DNA of 64,000 nt, taken from contig JAVSGI010000005.1 in assembly GCA_032334235.1 (NCBI GenBank), positions 1,426,001-1,490,000 on the forward strand. The letters run 5' to 3'. Both the position numbers and the translations under genes were made by a program. Within the stretch, counting starts at the first letter, position 1. The number at the start of each line of letters is the position of its first letter. This DNA is from Paracoccaceae bacterium Fryx2. Its GTDB lineage: Bacteria > Pseudomonadota > Alphaproteobacteria > Rhodobacterales > Rhodobacteraceae. This document shows positions 25,283-34,742 of this stretch, one piece after another. The notes under the pieces were generated by a model. It ran no database searches and was not told the DNA's origin. It was given only the letters and a program-made list of their open reading frames with translations.

Positions 25283-26194
25283 ATGTCGATACGACCCGTC
25301 CTTGATGCCACCGCTGCCGTTCCGACCATGGAAGGGGCCGGCGTGCATCTGCACCGCGCCTTCGGTTTCCGGAATCCCGACCAGCTTGACCCGTTCCTGC
25401 TGTTCGACGATTTCCGCAACGAGCGCCCGCAGGATTTTCTGCGCGGCTTCCCCTGGCACCCGCACCGCGGGATCGAGACGATCACCTATGTCCTGGCGGG
25501 CAGCGTCGAGCATGGCGACAGCCTTGGCAACACCGGCACGCTGACCGGCGGCGACGTGCAGTGGATGACGGCGGGGTCGGGCATCCTCCATCAGGAAATG
25601 CCGAAGGGCAACGCCAAGGGCCAGATGCACGGCTTCCAGCTCTGGGCCAACCTGCCCGCGTCGCTGAAGATGACCGCGCCGCGCTATCAGGACGTGAAGG
25701 GCAGCGAGATTCCCGAGATGATCGACGATGACGGCACCATGGTGAAGGTGATCGTCGGGTCGTTCCGCGGCCGCACCGGCCCGGTGGACGGCATCGCCGC
25801 CGATCCGCAGTATCTTGACATCTTCGTGCCCGCCGGGCTGCGCAAGACCTTCAAGGTCGATACCTGGCGCCGGGCCTTTGCCTATGTGTTCGAAGGCGCG
25901 GGCACCTTCCGCGATGCCTCGCGCCCGCGCGGCGTGCTGCTGGAAAAGGAAGTGATGGGCGAGGAAGTCAACATCCGCGACCTGTCGGGCGACCGCACGC
26001 TGGTGACATTCGGCACCGGCGACGAGGTGACGGTGCAGGCCGGGCCGCAGGGCGTGCGCTTCCTGCTGATCTCGGGCGCGCCGATCCGCGAGCCTGTCGC
26101 CTGGCACGGACCGATCGTGATGAACACGCAGGAAGAACTGCGTCAGGCGATGGCCGACCTGCGCAACGGCACCTTCATCAGGCCCGCCCACTAG
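25283..26194 (+). CDS. pirin family protein
   Basis: This 303-residue bicupin matches the pirin family. The N-terminal cupin carries the metal-binding signature PWHPHRGIETITYVLAGS (residues ~57-75) and GSGILHQEMPKG near residue 95, which supply three histidines and a glutamate for one Fe ion. The C-terminal cupin lacks metal ligands, as usual. Bacterial pirins may act as quercetinases or redox-linked regulators; the role here is unknown. The preceding AAAGGAATC is a good ribosome site. Confidence 0.92.
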   Translation: MSIRPVLDATAAVPTMEGAGVHLHRAFGFRNPDQLDPFLLFDDFRNERPQDFLRGFPWHPHRGIETITYVLAGSVEHGDSLGNTGTLTGGDVQWMTAGSGILHQEMPKGNAKGQMHGFQLWANLPASLKMTAPRYQDVKGSEIPEMIDDDGTMVKVIVGSFRGRTGPVDGIAADPQYLDIFVPAGLRKTFKVDTWRRAFAYVFEGAGTFRDASRPRGVLLEKEVMGEEVNIRDLSGDRTLVTFGTGDEVTVQAGPQGVRFLLISGAPIREPVAWHGPIVMNTQEELRQAMADLRNGTFIRPAH

Positions 26195-26294
26195 GACGCG
26201 GGTGAACGGGGCGCGGGTGAACGGGGCCGGCGGCAGGGACTTGCCGCCGGCCACCCCGGGGCGGTAGAAGGGGCAGCACCGCAGAAAGCCGTTC

Positions 26295-26564
26295 ATGCCC
26301 GCACGCCTTTTCCCCCTGATCCCGCTGGCGCTGGCCGCCTGCACCAGCTTTCCCGCGCTGGAGGGCACCCTGTCGCCTGACGGGGTGACCCCGGCGCTGC
26401 TGCCGATGGACCAGTTGCTGGCGCAGGGCGTTGCGGTCAACGTCGCCAACGGCGCGGCACTCGTGGCCCGGGCGGCGGCCCTGCGCGCCCGCGCGGCCGC
26501 GATGCGCGGGCCGGTGCACGACCCCGCGACGCGCGACCGGCTGGCGCAGGCCGCCGCAGGCTGA
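26295..26564 (+). CDS. small predicted lipoprotein
   Basis: This 89-residue protein has a hydrophobic signal sequence ending in the lipobox ALAACTSF, with acceptor cysteine at residue 16. The mature region is Ala-rich and predicted helical (ALVARAAALRARAAAM). It precedes hom by ~100 bp in the same direction. No family is recognised, but the lipobox and placement make it a plausible gene. Confidence 0.65.
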   Translation: MPARLFPLIPLALAACTSFPALEGTLSPDGVTPALLPMDQLLAQGVAVNVANGAALVARAAALRARAAAMRGPVHDPATRDRLAQAAAG

Positions 26565-26667
26565 CGCCCGCACCGCGTTGCAAGCACCGCCGCAAACCGC
26601 TAACACCCCGCCACAATCCTTCGGCCCCGGCCCTGCCCGGTGCGCCCCGATCCTGTGGAGTTCTGCC

Positions 26668-27954
26668 ATGGCTGCCCCCCTGCGTCTTGGTCTTGCCGGT
26701 CTTGGCACGGTTGGCATCGGTGTCGTCAAGATCGTGCGGACCCACGCCGACCTGATCGCCGCCCGCACCGGGCGCGCGGTGGTGATCTCCGCCGTCTCGG
26801 CCCGCGACCGCAGCCGAAACCGCGACGCCGACCTGTCGGGCTATGCCTGGGAGGCCGACCCGGTCGCACTGGCGCGGCGCGACGATGTCGATGTGTTCAT
26901 CGAGGTGATGGGCGGCAGCGAGGGTGCTGCGAAGGACGCGACCGAGGCCGCCATCGCCGCGGGCAAGGATGTCGTCACCGCCAACAAGGCGCTGCTGGCG
27001 CATCACGGGCAGGCGCTGGCGCTGGCCGCCGAGGCGGCCGGCCGGGTGATCCGGTTCGAGGCGGCGGTGGCGGGCGGCATTCCGGTGATCAAGGCGCTGA
27101 CCGAAGGGCTGGCGGGCAACCAGATCCGCCGCGTGATGGGGGTGATGAACGGCACCTGCAACTACATCCTGACCCGGATGCAGTCGGCGGGGCTTCCCTA
27201 CGACATGGTGTTCGAAGAGGCCCGGCAGCTGGGCTATCTGGAGGCCGACCCCAACCTTGACGTGGGTGGCATCGACGCCGGCCACAAGCTGTCGCTGCTG
27301 GCGGCCATAGCCTTCGGAACCCGGGTCAGCTTCGATGCGGTGGAACTGGAGGGCATCGGCGCCGTCAGCATCGACGACATCCGCCACGCCGCCGACCTTG
27401 GCTATCGCATCAAGCTGCTGGGTGTCGCGCAGATGACCGGGCGCGGGCTGGAACAGCGCATGACGCCCTGCCTCGTGCCCGCCGATCACCCGCTGGGGCA
27501 GTTGCAGGGCGGCACCAACATGGTGGTGCTGGAAGGCGATGCCGTGGGCCAGATCGTGCTGCGCGGCCCGGGGGCCGGGCAGGGCCCGACCGCCAGCGCC
27601 ATCATGGGCGACGTGCTCGACCTGGCGCGCGGCACCCGGCTGGCGACCTTCGGCCAGCCCGCCGCCACGCTGGCCGAACCGGTTACCGCCCGCGTCGCCA
27701 CCCCGGCGCCGTGGTATCTGCGCATGACCCTGCTCGACAAGCCGGGCGCGCTGGCCAGGATCGCCACCACGCTGGGCGAGGCCGGAATCTCCATCGACCG
27801 GATGCGCCAGTATGGCCACGAAGGCGCCCATGCCCCGGTGCTGATCGTCACCCACAAGGCCGCGCCGGGCGACATTGCCCATGCCATGGGCCGGTTTGGT
27901 GCGACCGGCGTTCTGGTCGGCGCCCCGGTCGCCCTGAGGATCGAGGAAGTCTGA
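26668..27954 (+). CDS. hom: homoserine dehydrogenase
   Basis: This 428-residue enzyme reduces aspartate semialdehyde to homoserine, the branch to threonine and methionine. The N-terminal NAD(P)-binding motif is LGLAGLGTVGIGVV. The catalytic region includes VMGVMNGTCNYILTRM and YLEADPNLDVGGIDAGHK with the catalytic Asp-Lys pair, and a C-terminal ACT domain (RMTLLDKPGALARIATTLGE) gives allosteric control. It is followed by glpX and recJ, an order I associate with Rhodobacterales. Confidence 0.96.
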   Translation: MAAPLRLGLAGLGTVGIGVVKIVRTHADLIAARTGRAVVISAVSARDRSRNRDADLSGYAWEADPVALARRDDVDVFIEVMGGSEGAAKDATEAAIAAGKDVVTANKALLAHHGQALALAAEAAGRVIRFEAAVAGGIPVIKALTEGLAGNQIRRVMGVMNGTCNYILTRMQSAGLPYDMVFEEARQLGYLEADPNLDVGGIDAGHKLSLLAAIAFGTRVSFDAVELEGIGAVSIDDIRHAADLGYRIKLLGVAQMTGRGLEQRMTPCLVPADHPLGQLQGGTNMVVLEGDAVGQIVLRGPGAGQGPTASAIMGDVLDLARGTRLATFGQPAATLAEPVTARVATPAPWYLRMTLLDKPGALARIATTLGEAGISIDRMRQYGHEGAHAPVLIVTHKAAPGDIAHAMGRFGATGVLVGAPVALRIEEV

Positions 27955-28067
27955 TACCTGCGCGTTACCGTCACCCCGCATCCTGTGAGCGCTAGCATCA
28001 CCTTGCCCTGAGGCTGGGGATGGCGCTAAAGCGGTACGGCAGCTTTTTGATCCAAAAGGACTACGAC

Positions 28068-29033
28068 ATGGCCGATGCCAATGAGTTTCATGACCGCCTG
28101 CTGTCGCTGGGCCTTGCCAGAGTGTCCGAGGCCGCGGCGCTGGCTTCCGCCCGCCTGATCGGGCGCGGCGACGAAAAGGCTGCCGACCAGGCGGCGGTCA
28201 ACGCGATGCGCGATCAGTTGAACCTCCTGGAAATCGCGGGCGTCGTGGTGATCGGCGAGGGCGAGCGTGACGAGGCCCCGATGCTGTTCATCGGCGAAGA
28301 GGTCGGCACCGGCCACGGCCCGGCGGTGGACATCGCGCTCGACCCGCTGGAAGGCACCACGCTGACCGCCAAGGACATGCCGAACGCGCTGACCGTGATC
28401 GCCATGGCGCCGCGCGGCACCCTGCTGCACGCGCCCGATGTCTACATGGAAAAGCTGGCGATCGGGCCGGGCTTTCCCGTCGATACCGTGACGCTGTCGA
28501 TGGCGCCCGCCGAACGGGTGCGCGCGCTGGCCGCGGCCAAGAACTGCTCGCCCGAAGACATCACGGTGTGCATCCTGGAACGGCCGCGCCACGAGGCGCT
28601 GATTGCCGAAGTGCGCCTGACCGGCGCCGCGATCCGGCTGATCACCGATGGCGACGTGGCCGGGGTGATCCACTGCGCGGAATCGCACATCACCGGCATC
28701 GACATGTACATGGGCTCCGGCGGCGCCCCCGAGGGCGTGCTGGCGGCGGCCGCGCTGAAATGCATGGGCGGCCAGATGTATGGCCAGCTGCTGTTCCGCA
28801 ATGACGACGAGCGCACCCGTGCCCGCCGGGCCGGCATCACCGACCTGAACCGCATCTACACCCGCGACGAGCTGGTGACCGCCGACGTGATCTTTGCCGC
28901 GACCGGCGTCACGAGCGGCTCGATCCTGGCGGGCATCCAGCGCGAGCCGGGCTGGGTCACCACCGAAACCCTGCTGATGCGGTCCAAGACCGGCTCGGTG
29001 CGGCGGATGACCTACCGCAGCCCGGTGAAGTGA
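28068..29033 (+). CDS. glpX: fructose-1,6-bisphosphatase class II
   Basis: This 321-residue enzyme hydrolyses fructose-1,6-bisphosphate (and possibly sedoheptulose-1,7-bisphosphate) in gluconeogenesis and the Calvin cycle. GlpX signatures are VVIGEGERDEAPMLFIGEEV, DPLEGTTLTAKDMPNA with the metal-binding DPxEGT, and GSGGAPEGVLAAAALKCMGG. ATG 28068 has AAGGA at a good distance and gives the usual start; an ATG at 28020 would add 16 residues. It overlaps recJ by a GTGA. Confidence 0.95.
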   Translation: MADANEFHDRLLSLGLARVSEAAALASARLIGRGDEKAADQAAVNAMRDQLNLLEIAGVVVIGEGERDEAPMLFIGEEVGTGHGPAVDIALDPLEGTTLTAKDMPNALTVIAMAPRGTLLHAPDVYMEKLAIGPGFPVDTVTLSMAPAERVRALAAAKNCSPEDITVCILERPRHEALIAEVRLTGAAIRLITDGDVAGVIHCAESHITGIDMYMGSGGAPEGVLAAAALKCMGGQMYGQLLFRNDDERTRARRAGITDLNRIYTRDELVTADVIFAATGVTSGSILAGIQREPGWVTTETLLMRSKTGSVRRMTYRSPVK

Positions 29034-30778
29034 CCGGCAGCCGCGCCTTTCTTGGCGTCGAGTGTTCGGCCACGGGCCGTCGCTGGGTCGGCCCCGGCGC
29101 CGAGGATGACCGTCTGGCCGAGGCGATGGCGCAGACCACCCGCTTGCCGCTGCCGCTCTGCCGCCTGCTGGCACGGCGCGGCGTGGCCCCTGCCGATGCG
29201 GCGGCCTTTCTTGCGCCCGCGCTGCGCGACCTGCTGCCCGACCCGCTGTCGCTGAAGGACATGGGGGCGGCTGCGGCGCGTTTCCTGCACGCGGTGGCGC
29301 AGCGGCAGCGCATCGCGGTCTTTGCCGATTACGACGTGGACGGCGGCGCGTCCGCCGCGCTGCTGCTGACCTGGCTCCGCGCCATGGGCCGCCCCGCCAC
29401 GCTCTACATCCCCGACCGGATCGACGAGGGCTATGGCCCCAACGTGCCCGCCATGGCCGCCCTCGCCCGCGACCACGACCTGATCCTGTGCGTCGATTGC
29501 GGCACGCTCAGCCACGACCCCATCGCCGCAGCGGCGGGCTGCGACGTGATCGTGCTCGATCACCATCTGGGCGCGGAGACACTGCCCCCCGCGCTGGCTG
29601 TGGTAAACCCCAACCGGCAGGACGAGGACGGCACGCTGGCCCACCTATGCGCGGCCTCGGTTGTGTTCCTGATGCTGGTCGAGGCCAATCGGCAGCTTCG
29701 GGCCGAGGGCGCGCAGGGGCCGGACCTGATGGCGATGCTCGACCTTGTGGCACTGGCGACGGTGGCCGATGTGGCGCCGCTGATCGGCGTCAACCGCGCG
29801 CTGGTGCGGCAGGGGCTGAAGGTGATGGCCCGGCGCGAGCGCATCGGGCTGAAGGCGCTGGCCGACATCGCCCGAATGGACACCGCCCCCACCCCCTATG
29901 CGCTGGGCTTCCTGCTGGGGCCGAGGGTCAATGCCGGCGGGCGCATCGGGCAGGCCGACCTTGGCGCACGGCTGCTGGCCACCGACAACGCCGCCGAGGC
30001 GCAGGCGCTGTCCGAACGGCTCGACGCGCTGAACACCGAGCGGCGCGAGATCGAGATGGCGGTGCGCGAGGCCGCGATGGCGCAGGCCGAGGCGCGCGGG
30101 CTTGACGGCCCGCTGGTCTGGGCGGCGGGGGCAGGCTGGCACCCCGGCGTGGTCGGCATCGTCGCCGCCCGCCTGAAAGAGGCGACCGGCCGCCCCGCCG
30201 TGGTGATCGGGCTGGAAGGCGGCATCGGCAAGGGCTCTGCCCGCTCGGTGACCGGCGTCGATCTGGGTGCCGCCGTGCAGCGCATCGCCGCCGAGGGGTT
30301 GCTGCTCAAGGGCGGCGGCCACCGCATGGCGGCGGGCCTGACCGTCGAGGAAGGCAAGATCGAGGCCGCCATGGCGCGGCTGGGCGATCTGCTGGCGCGG
30401 CAGGGCGCGGGGACAGGCGGCGCGGCCGACCTGCGGCTTGACGGGCTGCTGATGCCCTCTGCCGCCACGACGCAGCTGGTCGAACAGATCGAACAGGCGG
30501 GCCCCTTCGGCGCCGCTGCCCCGGCCCCGCGCTTTGCCTTCGCCGATCAGGCGGTCAGCGGGCGGCGTATCGGTGCCAACCACCTGCGCCTGACATTTGG
30601 CGACGGCAGCGGCGCCAAGCTCGAGGCCATCGCCTTCGGCGCCTTCGACGGCCCCCTCGGCCCCCTGCTGGAAAACCCCGGCGCCCAGCGGTTCCACCTG
30701 GCGGGGCGGCTGGAAATCAACAGCTTCGGTGGCCGCAGCAAGGTGCAGCTGCGGCTCGAAGACGCCGCGCGCATCTGA
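29030..30778 (+). CDS. recJ: single-stranded-DNA-specific exonuclease RecJ
   Basis: This 582-residue 5'-3' exonuclease acts in recombination and mismatch repair. The DHH-family motifs are AVFADYDVDGGAS (residues ~97-109), LCVDCGTLSHDP, VIVLDHHLGAE (DHH at 177-179) and, in the DHHA1 domain, GGGHRMAAGLTVE. The C-terminal OB-fold (VSGRRIGANHLRLTFGDG) is also present. It begins at GTG 29030, overlapping the glpX stop. Confidence 0.96.
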   Translation: MTGSRAFLGVECSATGRRWVGPGAEDDRLAEAMAQTTRLPLPLCRLLARRGVAPADAAAFLAPALRDLLPDPLSLKDMGAAAARFLHAVAQRQRIAVFADYDVDGGASAALLLTWLRAMGRPATLYIPDRIDEGYGPNVPAMAALARDHDLILCVDCGTLSHDPIAAAAGCDVIVLDHHLGAETLPPALAVVNPNRQDEDGTLAHLCAASVVFLMLVEANRQLRAEGAQGPDLMAMLDLVALATVADVAPLIGVNRALVRQGLKVMARRERIGLKALADIARMDTAPTPYALGFLLGPRVNAGGRIGQADLGARLLATDNAAEAQALSERLDALNTERREIEMAVREAAMAQAEARGLDGPLVWAAGAGWHPGVVGIVAARLKEATGRPAVVIGLEGGIGKGSARSVTGVDLGAAVQRIAAEGLLLKGGGHRMAAGLTVEEGKIEAAMARLGDLLARQGAGTGGAADLRLDGLLMPSAATTQLVEQIEQAGPFGAAAPAPRFAFADQAVSGRRIGANHLRLTFGDGSGAKLEAIAFGAFDGPLGPLLENPGAQRFHLAGRLEINSFGGRSKVQLRLEDAARI

Positions 30779-30803
30779 CCCCCGCGCCGTCGCGTTTTTC
30801 CCC

Positions 30804-30832
30804 TTGCGAGTCGGCCGCCCGCCCACTAAACA
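30804..30832 (+). promoter_or_regulatory. promoter of tRNA-Glu
   Basis: TTGCGA (30804-30809) and TAAACA (30827-30832) are separated by 17 bp, with the tRNA starting 18 bp further on. It lies in the gap after recJ. Confidence 0.55.
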
Positions 30833-30850
30833 CCGCCAAACCGAAGCTGT

Positions 30851-30925
30851 GGCCCGTTCGTCTATCGGTTAGGACACCAGGTTTTCAACCTGGTAAGAGG
30901 GGTTCGACTCCCCTACGGGCTGCCA
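30851..30925 (+). tRNA. tRNA-Glu (TTC), integration target
   Basis: This 75-nt gene has an encoded CCA. The anticodon stem CCAGG/CCTGG surrounds TTTTCAA, giving anticodon TTC; the T-loop is TTCGACT; the acceptor is GGCCCGT/ACGGGCT with a G1-U72 wobble and discriminator G. Its last 15 bases plus two more are repeated at 36221-36237, marking it as the attachment site of the following element. Confidence 0.97.
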
Positions 30926-30927
30926 CT
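30911..30927 (+). repeat. attL: 17-bp repeat at the tRNA-Glu 3' end
   Basis: CCCTACGGGCTGCCACT overlaps the tRNA 3' end and is repeated exactly at 36221-36237. Such duplications are left by tyrosine-recombinase integration into tRNA genes. Confidence 0.85.
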
Positions 30928-31082
30928 CAACCTATGCAAGTTGTTGACTTCACTCAACATTTCGCAAGGTTGAAAATCTCTACCCACAATCTACCCATGA
31001 CAAACTGACCCCTGAAAACCCCACTTCGGGCGCTGCGATAGGCTGAAAGCGATCACGCGAACGTGAACGCTTGGCCTTTGTT

Positions 31083-31718
31083 CTAGGGCTTCGGCGGCAC
31101 AAGCGCCCCGCCGTCCTGTAGCGCCTCAAGCATCTTCAAGGGGTCAAGAGCCTTCGAACGGCGACCCTCAATCTTCTTCTGGTAGCGCCCGGCGTCCGGC
31201 CCCCAATCGAAATAGATGCCATGATCGGGCTTCCGAAGCTGTTCCGCTTCGTGAGCGTCGATTGTAAGTCGAATGGTGGACAGAAGTAGCGTCGTGTCCT
31301 TGCCGATGATCTTCCCGAAAACTTCAAGTTCGTAGTCGCCTGCGGCGAAGTCGAAGCCCCGAAGGTCGGTCGGGGTCAGGAAGTGATGGTTCGTCGCAAT
31401 ACCCTCTTGTCCGACGAACAAGCCGCTACCCCGCGCCAAGTCTTTTTCGCCGTAAACCCAAACGTTAAAATTCTGTTGTGTTTCGCCTCGGCGCAAACGA
31501 ATGAACAAATGTTCAAGCACGATGCCACGCTTTCCTGTTGAATATAGAAGCGTTCGCAAGAAAACCTTTGATATGCCGCCTTCGTTCCCGTCGGGGCCGA
31601 AGAACAAGACAGTCGGGCGTGTCATTTTCAGCGCCCCCCGTCGAAGGTGCGTTAGCCACAACGTTACGCCCGAAACGAACAACGCAAGAACCGAAATTCC
31701 GATAGTAAAATACTGCAT
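31083..31718 (-). CDS. hypothetical membrane-anchored protein of the island
   Basis: This 211-residue protein has an N-terminal transmembrane segment (YFTIGISVLALFVSGVTLWL) followed by a cytoplasmic or periplasmic beta-rich domain (TRPTVLFFGPDGNEGG, DYELEVFGKIIGKD). The C-terminal ~40 residues are charged. I have no confident family or function; it looks like cargo of mobile elements. ATG 31718 was chosen because the transmembrane helix begins immediately; the frame could extend to 31802. Confidence 0.7.
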   Translation of the reverse strand: MQYFTIGISVLALFVSGVTLWLTHLRRGALKMTRPTVLFFGPDGNEGGISKVFLRTLLYSTGKRGIVLEHLFIRLRRGETQQNFNVWVYGEKDLARGSGLFVGQEGIATNHHFLTPTDLRGFDFAAGDYELEVFGKIIGKDTTLLLSTIRLTIDAHEAEQLRKPDHGIYFDWGPDAGRYQKKIEGRRSKALDPLKMLEALQDGGALVPPKP

Positions 31719-31843
31719 CCCGTGGCCCCGCGTGTTGATGCCCCAAGATGCAGCGCGAAACCTGCCGAAGCAATGAAAAAGACCCCCGAAACCTTGCGGC
31801 AAAGGGGGTCAGTCGGCTTCCAAAGTGGCCCTGTGGAAGATCG

Positions 31844-32269
31844 TTAGAAGGCGGTTGCGGGGATGCCCACAAGCAAGCGGTCGGCGTCGGGGTCAAAGCC
31901 GCCTGCAAGGGCCGCTTGGCGCAAGGTCTGCCCTTGGGCGACCCTGACCACGGCGCAGGCCGGGAAGCCCCGCAGCGGGTCAGCCTGCGCGGCCCCTGAC
32001 AGCCATTCGACATGGGCAGCACGTTCCCCTAGCCGGGGTTGCCCCTCTGACGCCGCAAAGGTCGGTTCGGGCACGTCAGACGCCACCAGAAGGGGCAGAC
32101 AGCCCAAGGCGATAGCGGCGGTCAGGTCGGGCGGCAAATCGTCCAGGGTGATGCCCACAAGCTGCCCGAAGGGGCTTCGCGGGATGGTATCGCCGAACGG
32201 GCTGCGACCGTCACGCGACGACGCTGCAAGCCATTCAGACAGTTCGGCCATTTGGGCTGCGGCGGTCAT
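31844..32269 (-). CDS. hypothetical protein of the island
   Basis: This 141-residue acidic protein begins MTAAAQMAELSEWLAASSRD and ends LLVGIPATAF. No domain is recognised. In the ancestral arrangement its start overlapped the end of the gene now interrupted by the IS21 element (stop at 32235-32237), so the two were probably co-transcribed. The insertion has separated it from that upstream gene. Confidence 0.6.
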   Translation of the reverse strand: MTAAAQMAELSEWLAASSRDGRSPFGDTIPRSPFGQLVGITLDDLPPDLTAAIALGCLPLLVASDVPEPTFAASEGQPRLGERAAHVEWLSGAAQADPLRGFPACAVVRVAQGQTLRQAALAGGFDPDADRLLVGIPATAF

Positions 32270-32332
32270 TGGCCTTCACCCGGCGGAACAAGGGGGCGTT
32301 CACGTCAACATGACCCGCAGCCGAACGGTCGG
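32235..32332 (-). pseudogene. 3' end of the IS-interrupted island gene
   Basis: Reading the minus strand from 32332, the 54-bp duplicated segment runs in frame into VKANDRRSPNGRTV and a TGA at 32235-32237. This is the detached C-terminal tail of the gene fragment at 34920-35632, separated by the IS21 element. Confidence 0.7.
32279..32332. repeat. 54-bp direct repeat, left of IS21 element
   Basis: This stretch (CCCGGCGGAACAAGG ... GAACGGTCGG) is identical over 54 bp to 34920-34973 and directly abuts the left IS end. It is much longer than the 4-8 bp target duplication normal for IS21. Confidence 0.9.
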
Positions 32333-32421
32333 TGTAGCGCGTCAACCAGCATGTCCGTGACGGTCAACCACGTTGGCCGGTTTTAGGCCGCTGGGTTGGC
32401 GTATCTGGAATTGTTTTTCGC

Positions 32422-33237
32422 TCAGCCTTCTCCTTTGTCCTTGTTGTCGGCGATGGTTGTCGTTGGCGGTCTGCTCAGCGCCTCTTTGTTGGAGGCGGCC
32501 GCGCGCTGGCGGAAGCTTTCGGCATTCATCTCCAGGATCGCTGCGTGATGAACCAGCCGGTCGATGGCGGCGACGGTCATCGCCTTGTCCGGGAAGATCT
32601 GGTCCCAGCCGCTGAAGGGCTGGTTGGCGGCGATGGCGATGCTGCGGTATTCGTAGCGCCGGGCGATCAGCTCGAAGAGCACGCCTGTCTCGGCCTGATC
32701 CTTGTGGGCGTAGGTGATGTCGTCGAGGATGATCAGGTCGAACTTGTCGAGCTTGGCGAGCGCGGCTTCGAGCACCAGATCGCGGCGGGCGGCCTGAAGT
32801 CGCTGCACCAGATCGCTGGTGCGGGTATAGAACACGCGGTGTCCCCGCTCGATCAGGGCATGGCCTATCGCGCAGAGAATGTGCGTTTTGCCCGTGCCGG
32901 AATTGCCGATGGCGATCAGATTGCCGCCACCCTCCAGCCAGTCGCCGGCCGCCAAGGCCTCGATCCGGGCGCGCGGCAGGGTTGGCAGCGCCTTGAAGTC
33001 GAAGGTCGCCAGCGTCTTGCCAGCCGGTAGCTGTGCCTCGTTCATGTGGCGCTGAATGCGGCGCATGTCGCGCTCGGCCAGTTCGTATTCCGCGAGGACA
33101 GCCAGAAAGCGGGCAGCGGGCCAGCCTTCGGTGTCGGCACGGGTGGCGATGTCGGCCCAAAGCTTGTGGAAGCTGGGCAGGCGCAGCGCGGTCAGCATGC
33201 CTGGCAGCGTGTGGATGTCGATCTCGCGGGAGGTCAT
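32422..33237 (-). CDS. istB: IS21 helper ATPase IstB
   Basis: This 271-residue AAA+ ATPase (DnaC-like) assembles on target DNA and stimulates the transposase. Walker A is IGNSGTGKTHILCAI near residue 112 and Walker B is DLIILDDITYAHKDQ near residue 170. Sensor motifs follow in SIAIAANQPFSGWDQIF. ATG 33237 overlaps the istA stop in an ATGA arrangement, the usual IS21 layout. Confidence 0.95.
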   Translation of the reverse strand: MTSREIDIHTLPGMLTALRLPSFHKLWADIATRADTEGWPAARFLAVLAEYELAERDMRRIQRHMNEAQLPAGKTLATFDFKALPTLPRARIEALAAGDWLEGGGNLIAIGNSGTGKTHILCAIGHALIERGHRVFYTRTSDLVQRLQAARRDLVLEAALAKLDKFDLIILDDITYAHKDQAETGVLFELIARRYEYRSIAIAANQPFSGWDQIFPDKAMTVAAIDRLVHHAAILEMNAESFRQRAAASNKEALSRPPTTTIADNKDKGEG

Positions 33238-34742
33238 GCGCAGGCTCCCAGAAGGGCATCGAAGCTGTCGAGCGAGGGATGGGCGACGGCAACATCTCTC
33301 GGCAGCGCCGTTTGCCGCGGGTTCAGGCAGGATGCCAGAGGTCCGGGATCGGGCACCCGGCCCGCGTCCAATTCTGCTGCCAGCAGATGTGCCAGTTCCG
33401 CCTCGCAGGCCCGGTCGTGGGCGATGAACAGCAGGTCGACCATGCGGCGGCAGGCGTCGCGGCGGGGCAGATCACGCTGCAGCACCTGCCAGGCTGCAGC
33501 GTATTCGGTTCGCGGGAACAGGCTGTCGCGGTAGATCGAACTCCACAGGGCTTGCGGTTTGCGCCGCAGCGCGTGGATGACGTGATGGTAGTTGATGACA
33601 TGCACGCGATGGCCGTCGCCGCGACCACGCGCCCTTGTATGGCTGACGACCAGGGTGCTGCCGAGAAAGGCCTCAAGGCGATCGTCGTAAAGGTGGACCC
33701 GCAAGCGCTGCCCGATCAGCTGCGACGGGGCGCTGTAGAAGATGCTCTTGACCAGAAAGCCGCTGGTGCGGGTGACCGGAACCACGGTCTCTGTAAAGTC
33801 GGTGGTGCGCCGGGACGGCAGGGGCTTCAGATGCGCCTGTTCCGCCTGAACCGCGATCGCCCGCTGCCGGTTGCGCCGTGCCACCAGAATGTCGATGAAG
33901 CGGCGGTAGTCCTCAATGCTGGCGAAGTCGCGGCTGCCGCGCAGGATCAGCGCCTGTTCGATGGCCTTCTTCAGGTGCCGGTTCTGGGATTCCACCGCGC
34001 CGTTCTCATGAGCTTCCCCGCGGTTGTTGCGACTGGCCTCCATGCCGTAATGGCCGACGAAGGCATTGTAGCGCGTGGTGATATCCTGGCGCTGGTCAGC
34101 CGTCAGGTTGCGGAAAGCGGCCGAGAGGCTGTCGGTGCGATGCTCCTGTGGTGCCCCGCCGAGCGACCAGAGCGCCTGCTGCAGGTTCTCGGCCAAGGCC
34201 GTGAAGCTCTCCCCGCCCAGGACCACCCCGACATGCTCCCACCGGCTGTAGACCATGACGAAGTGGTAGAGCAGATGCGGGAATAGCTGGCCCGCGATCG
34301 TCACCTCCAGCTCCTCGGCATGAGTGAAGTCGGACTGGGCCATGCGGCCCGGCTCCGGCGTCTGGCGGAAGATGATGTCGCGCTCGGGTCCGTTCAGCGC
34401 CCGCCACTGCCGCACCCGCCGTTCCAGGGTGCGCCGGATCCGGTCATCGGGGAAGGCCAGCGGGTGCAGGCCCTGAAGGTGGCGCAGCAGGGTGACGGCC
34501 TGCAAGGCGCTGTCCCTCTCCAGCAAGGGAAGGATGTCGCCCTCCCAATAACCCTCGAGGGGATCGGCCACCGTGCGCCCGTGAACGATCTTGCGGTTCG
34601 AGGGCAGCGTCGGGTTGGCATCGAACCGTCGGGCCGTGCGCTCGCTGAACCCGGCGCGGGCGGCCGACGTGCGCTGACTGTGATATCGGAGGTCGGACAT
34701 GTATAATCTCAATTGCTGGTCGTTGATGGGTTTGTAGGCCAA
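33234..34742 (-). CDS. istA: IS21 transposase IstA
   Basis: This ~502-residue DDE transposase has an N-terminal helix-turn-helix (RTSAARAGFSERTARRF). The retroviral-integrase catalytic core carries D in MAQSDFTHAEEL, D in EHRTDSLSAAFR and E in HENGAVESQNRHLKK. A C-terminal beta-barrel region (YDDRLEAFLGSTLVVSH) follows. The start is uncertain: TTG 34742 precedes the conserved KPINDQQLRLYM segment and is preferred; ATG 34700 or TTG 34784 are alternatives. Confidence 0.92.
   Translation of the reverse strand: MAYKPINDQQLRLYMSDLRYHSQRTSAARAGFSERTARRFDANPTLPSNRKIVHGRTVADPLEGYWEGDILPLLERDSALQAVTLLRHLQGLHPLAFPDDRIRRTLERRVRQWRALNGPERDIIFRQTPEPGRMAQSDFTHAEELEVTIAGQLFPHLLYHFVMVYSRWEHVGVVLGGESFTALAENLQQALWSLGGAPQEHRTDSLSAAFRNLTADQRQDITTRYNAFVGHYGMEASRNNRGEAHENGAVESQNRHLKKAIEQALILRGSRDFASIEDYRRFIDILVARRNRQRAIAVQAEQAHLKPLPSRRTTDFTETVVPVTRTSGFLVKSIFYSAPSQLIGQRLRVHLYDDRLEAFLGSTLVVSHTRARGRGDGHRVHVINYHHVIHALRRKPQALWSSIYRDSLFPRTEYAAAWQVLQRDLPRRDACRRMVDLLFIAHDRACEAELAHLLAAELDAGRVPDPGPLASCLNPRQTALPRDVAVAHPSLDSFDALLGACA

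Noticed and set aside
30944-31082. Possible gene just after tRNA-Glu in the island
   Set aside because: Short, A/T-richer segment with no start-plus-ribosome-site combination giving a protein-like frame.
32342-33295. A 317-codon frame overlapping istB in another frame of the same strand
   Set aside because: It contains parallel shadows of istB; istB itself has intact Walker motifs and the usual coupling to istA.
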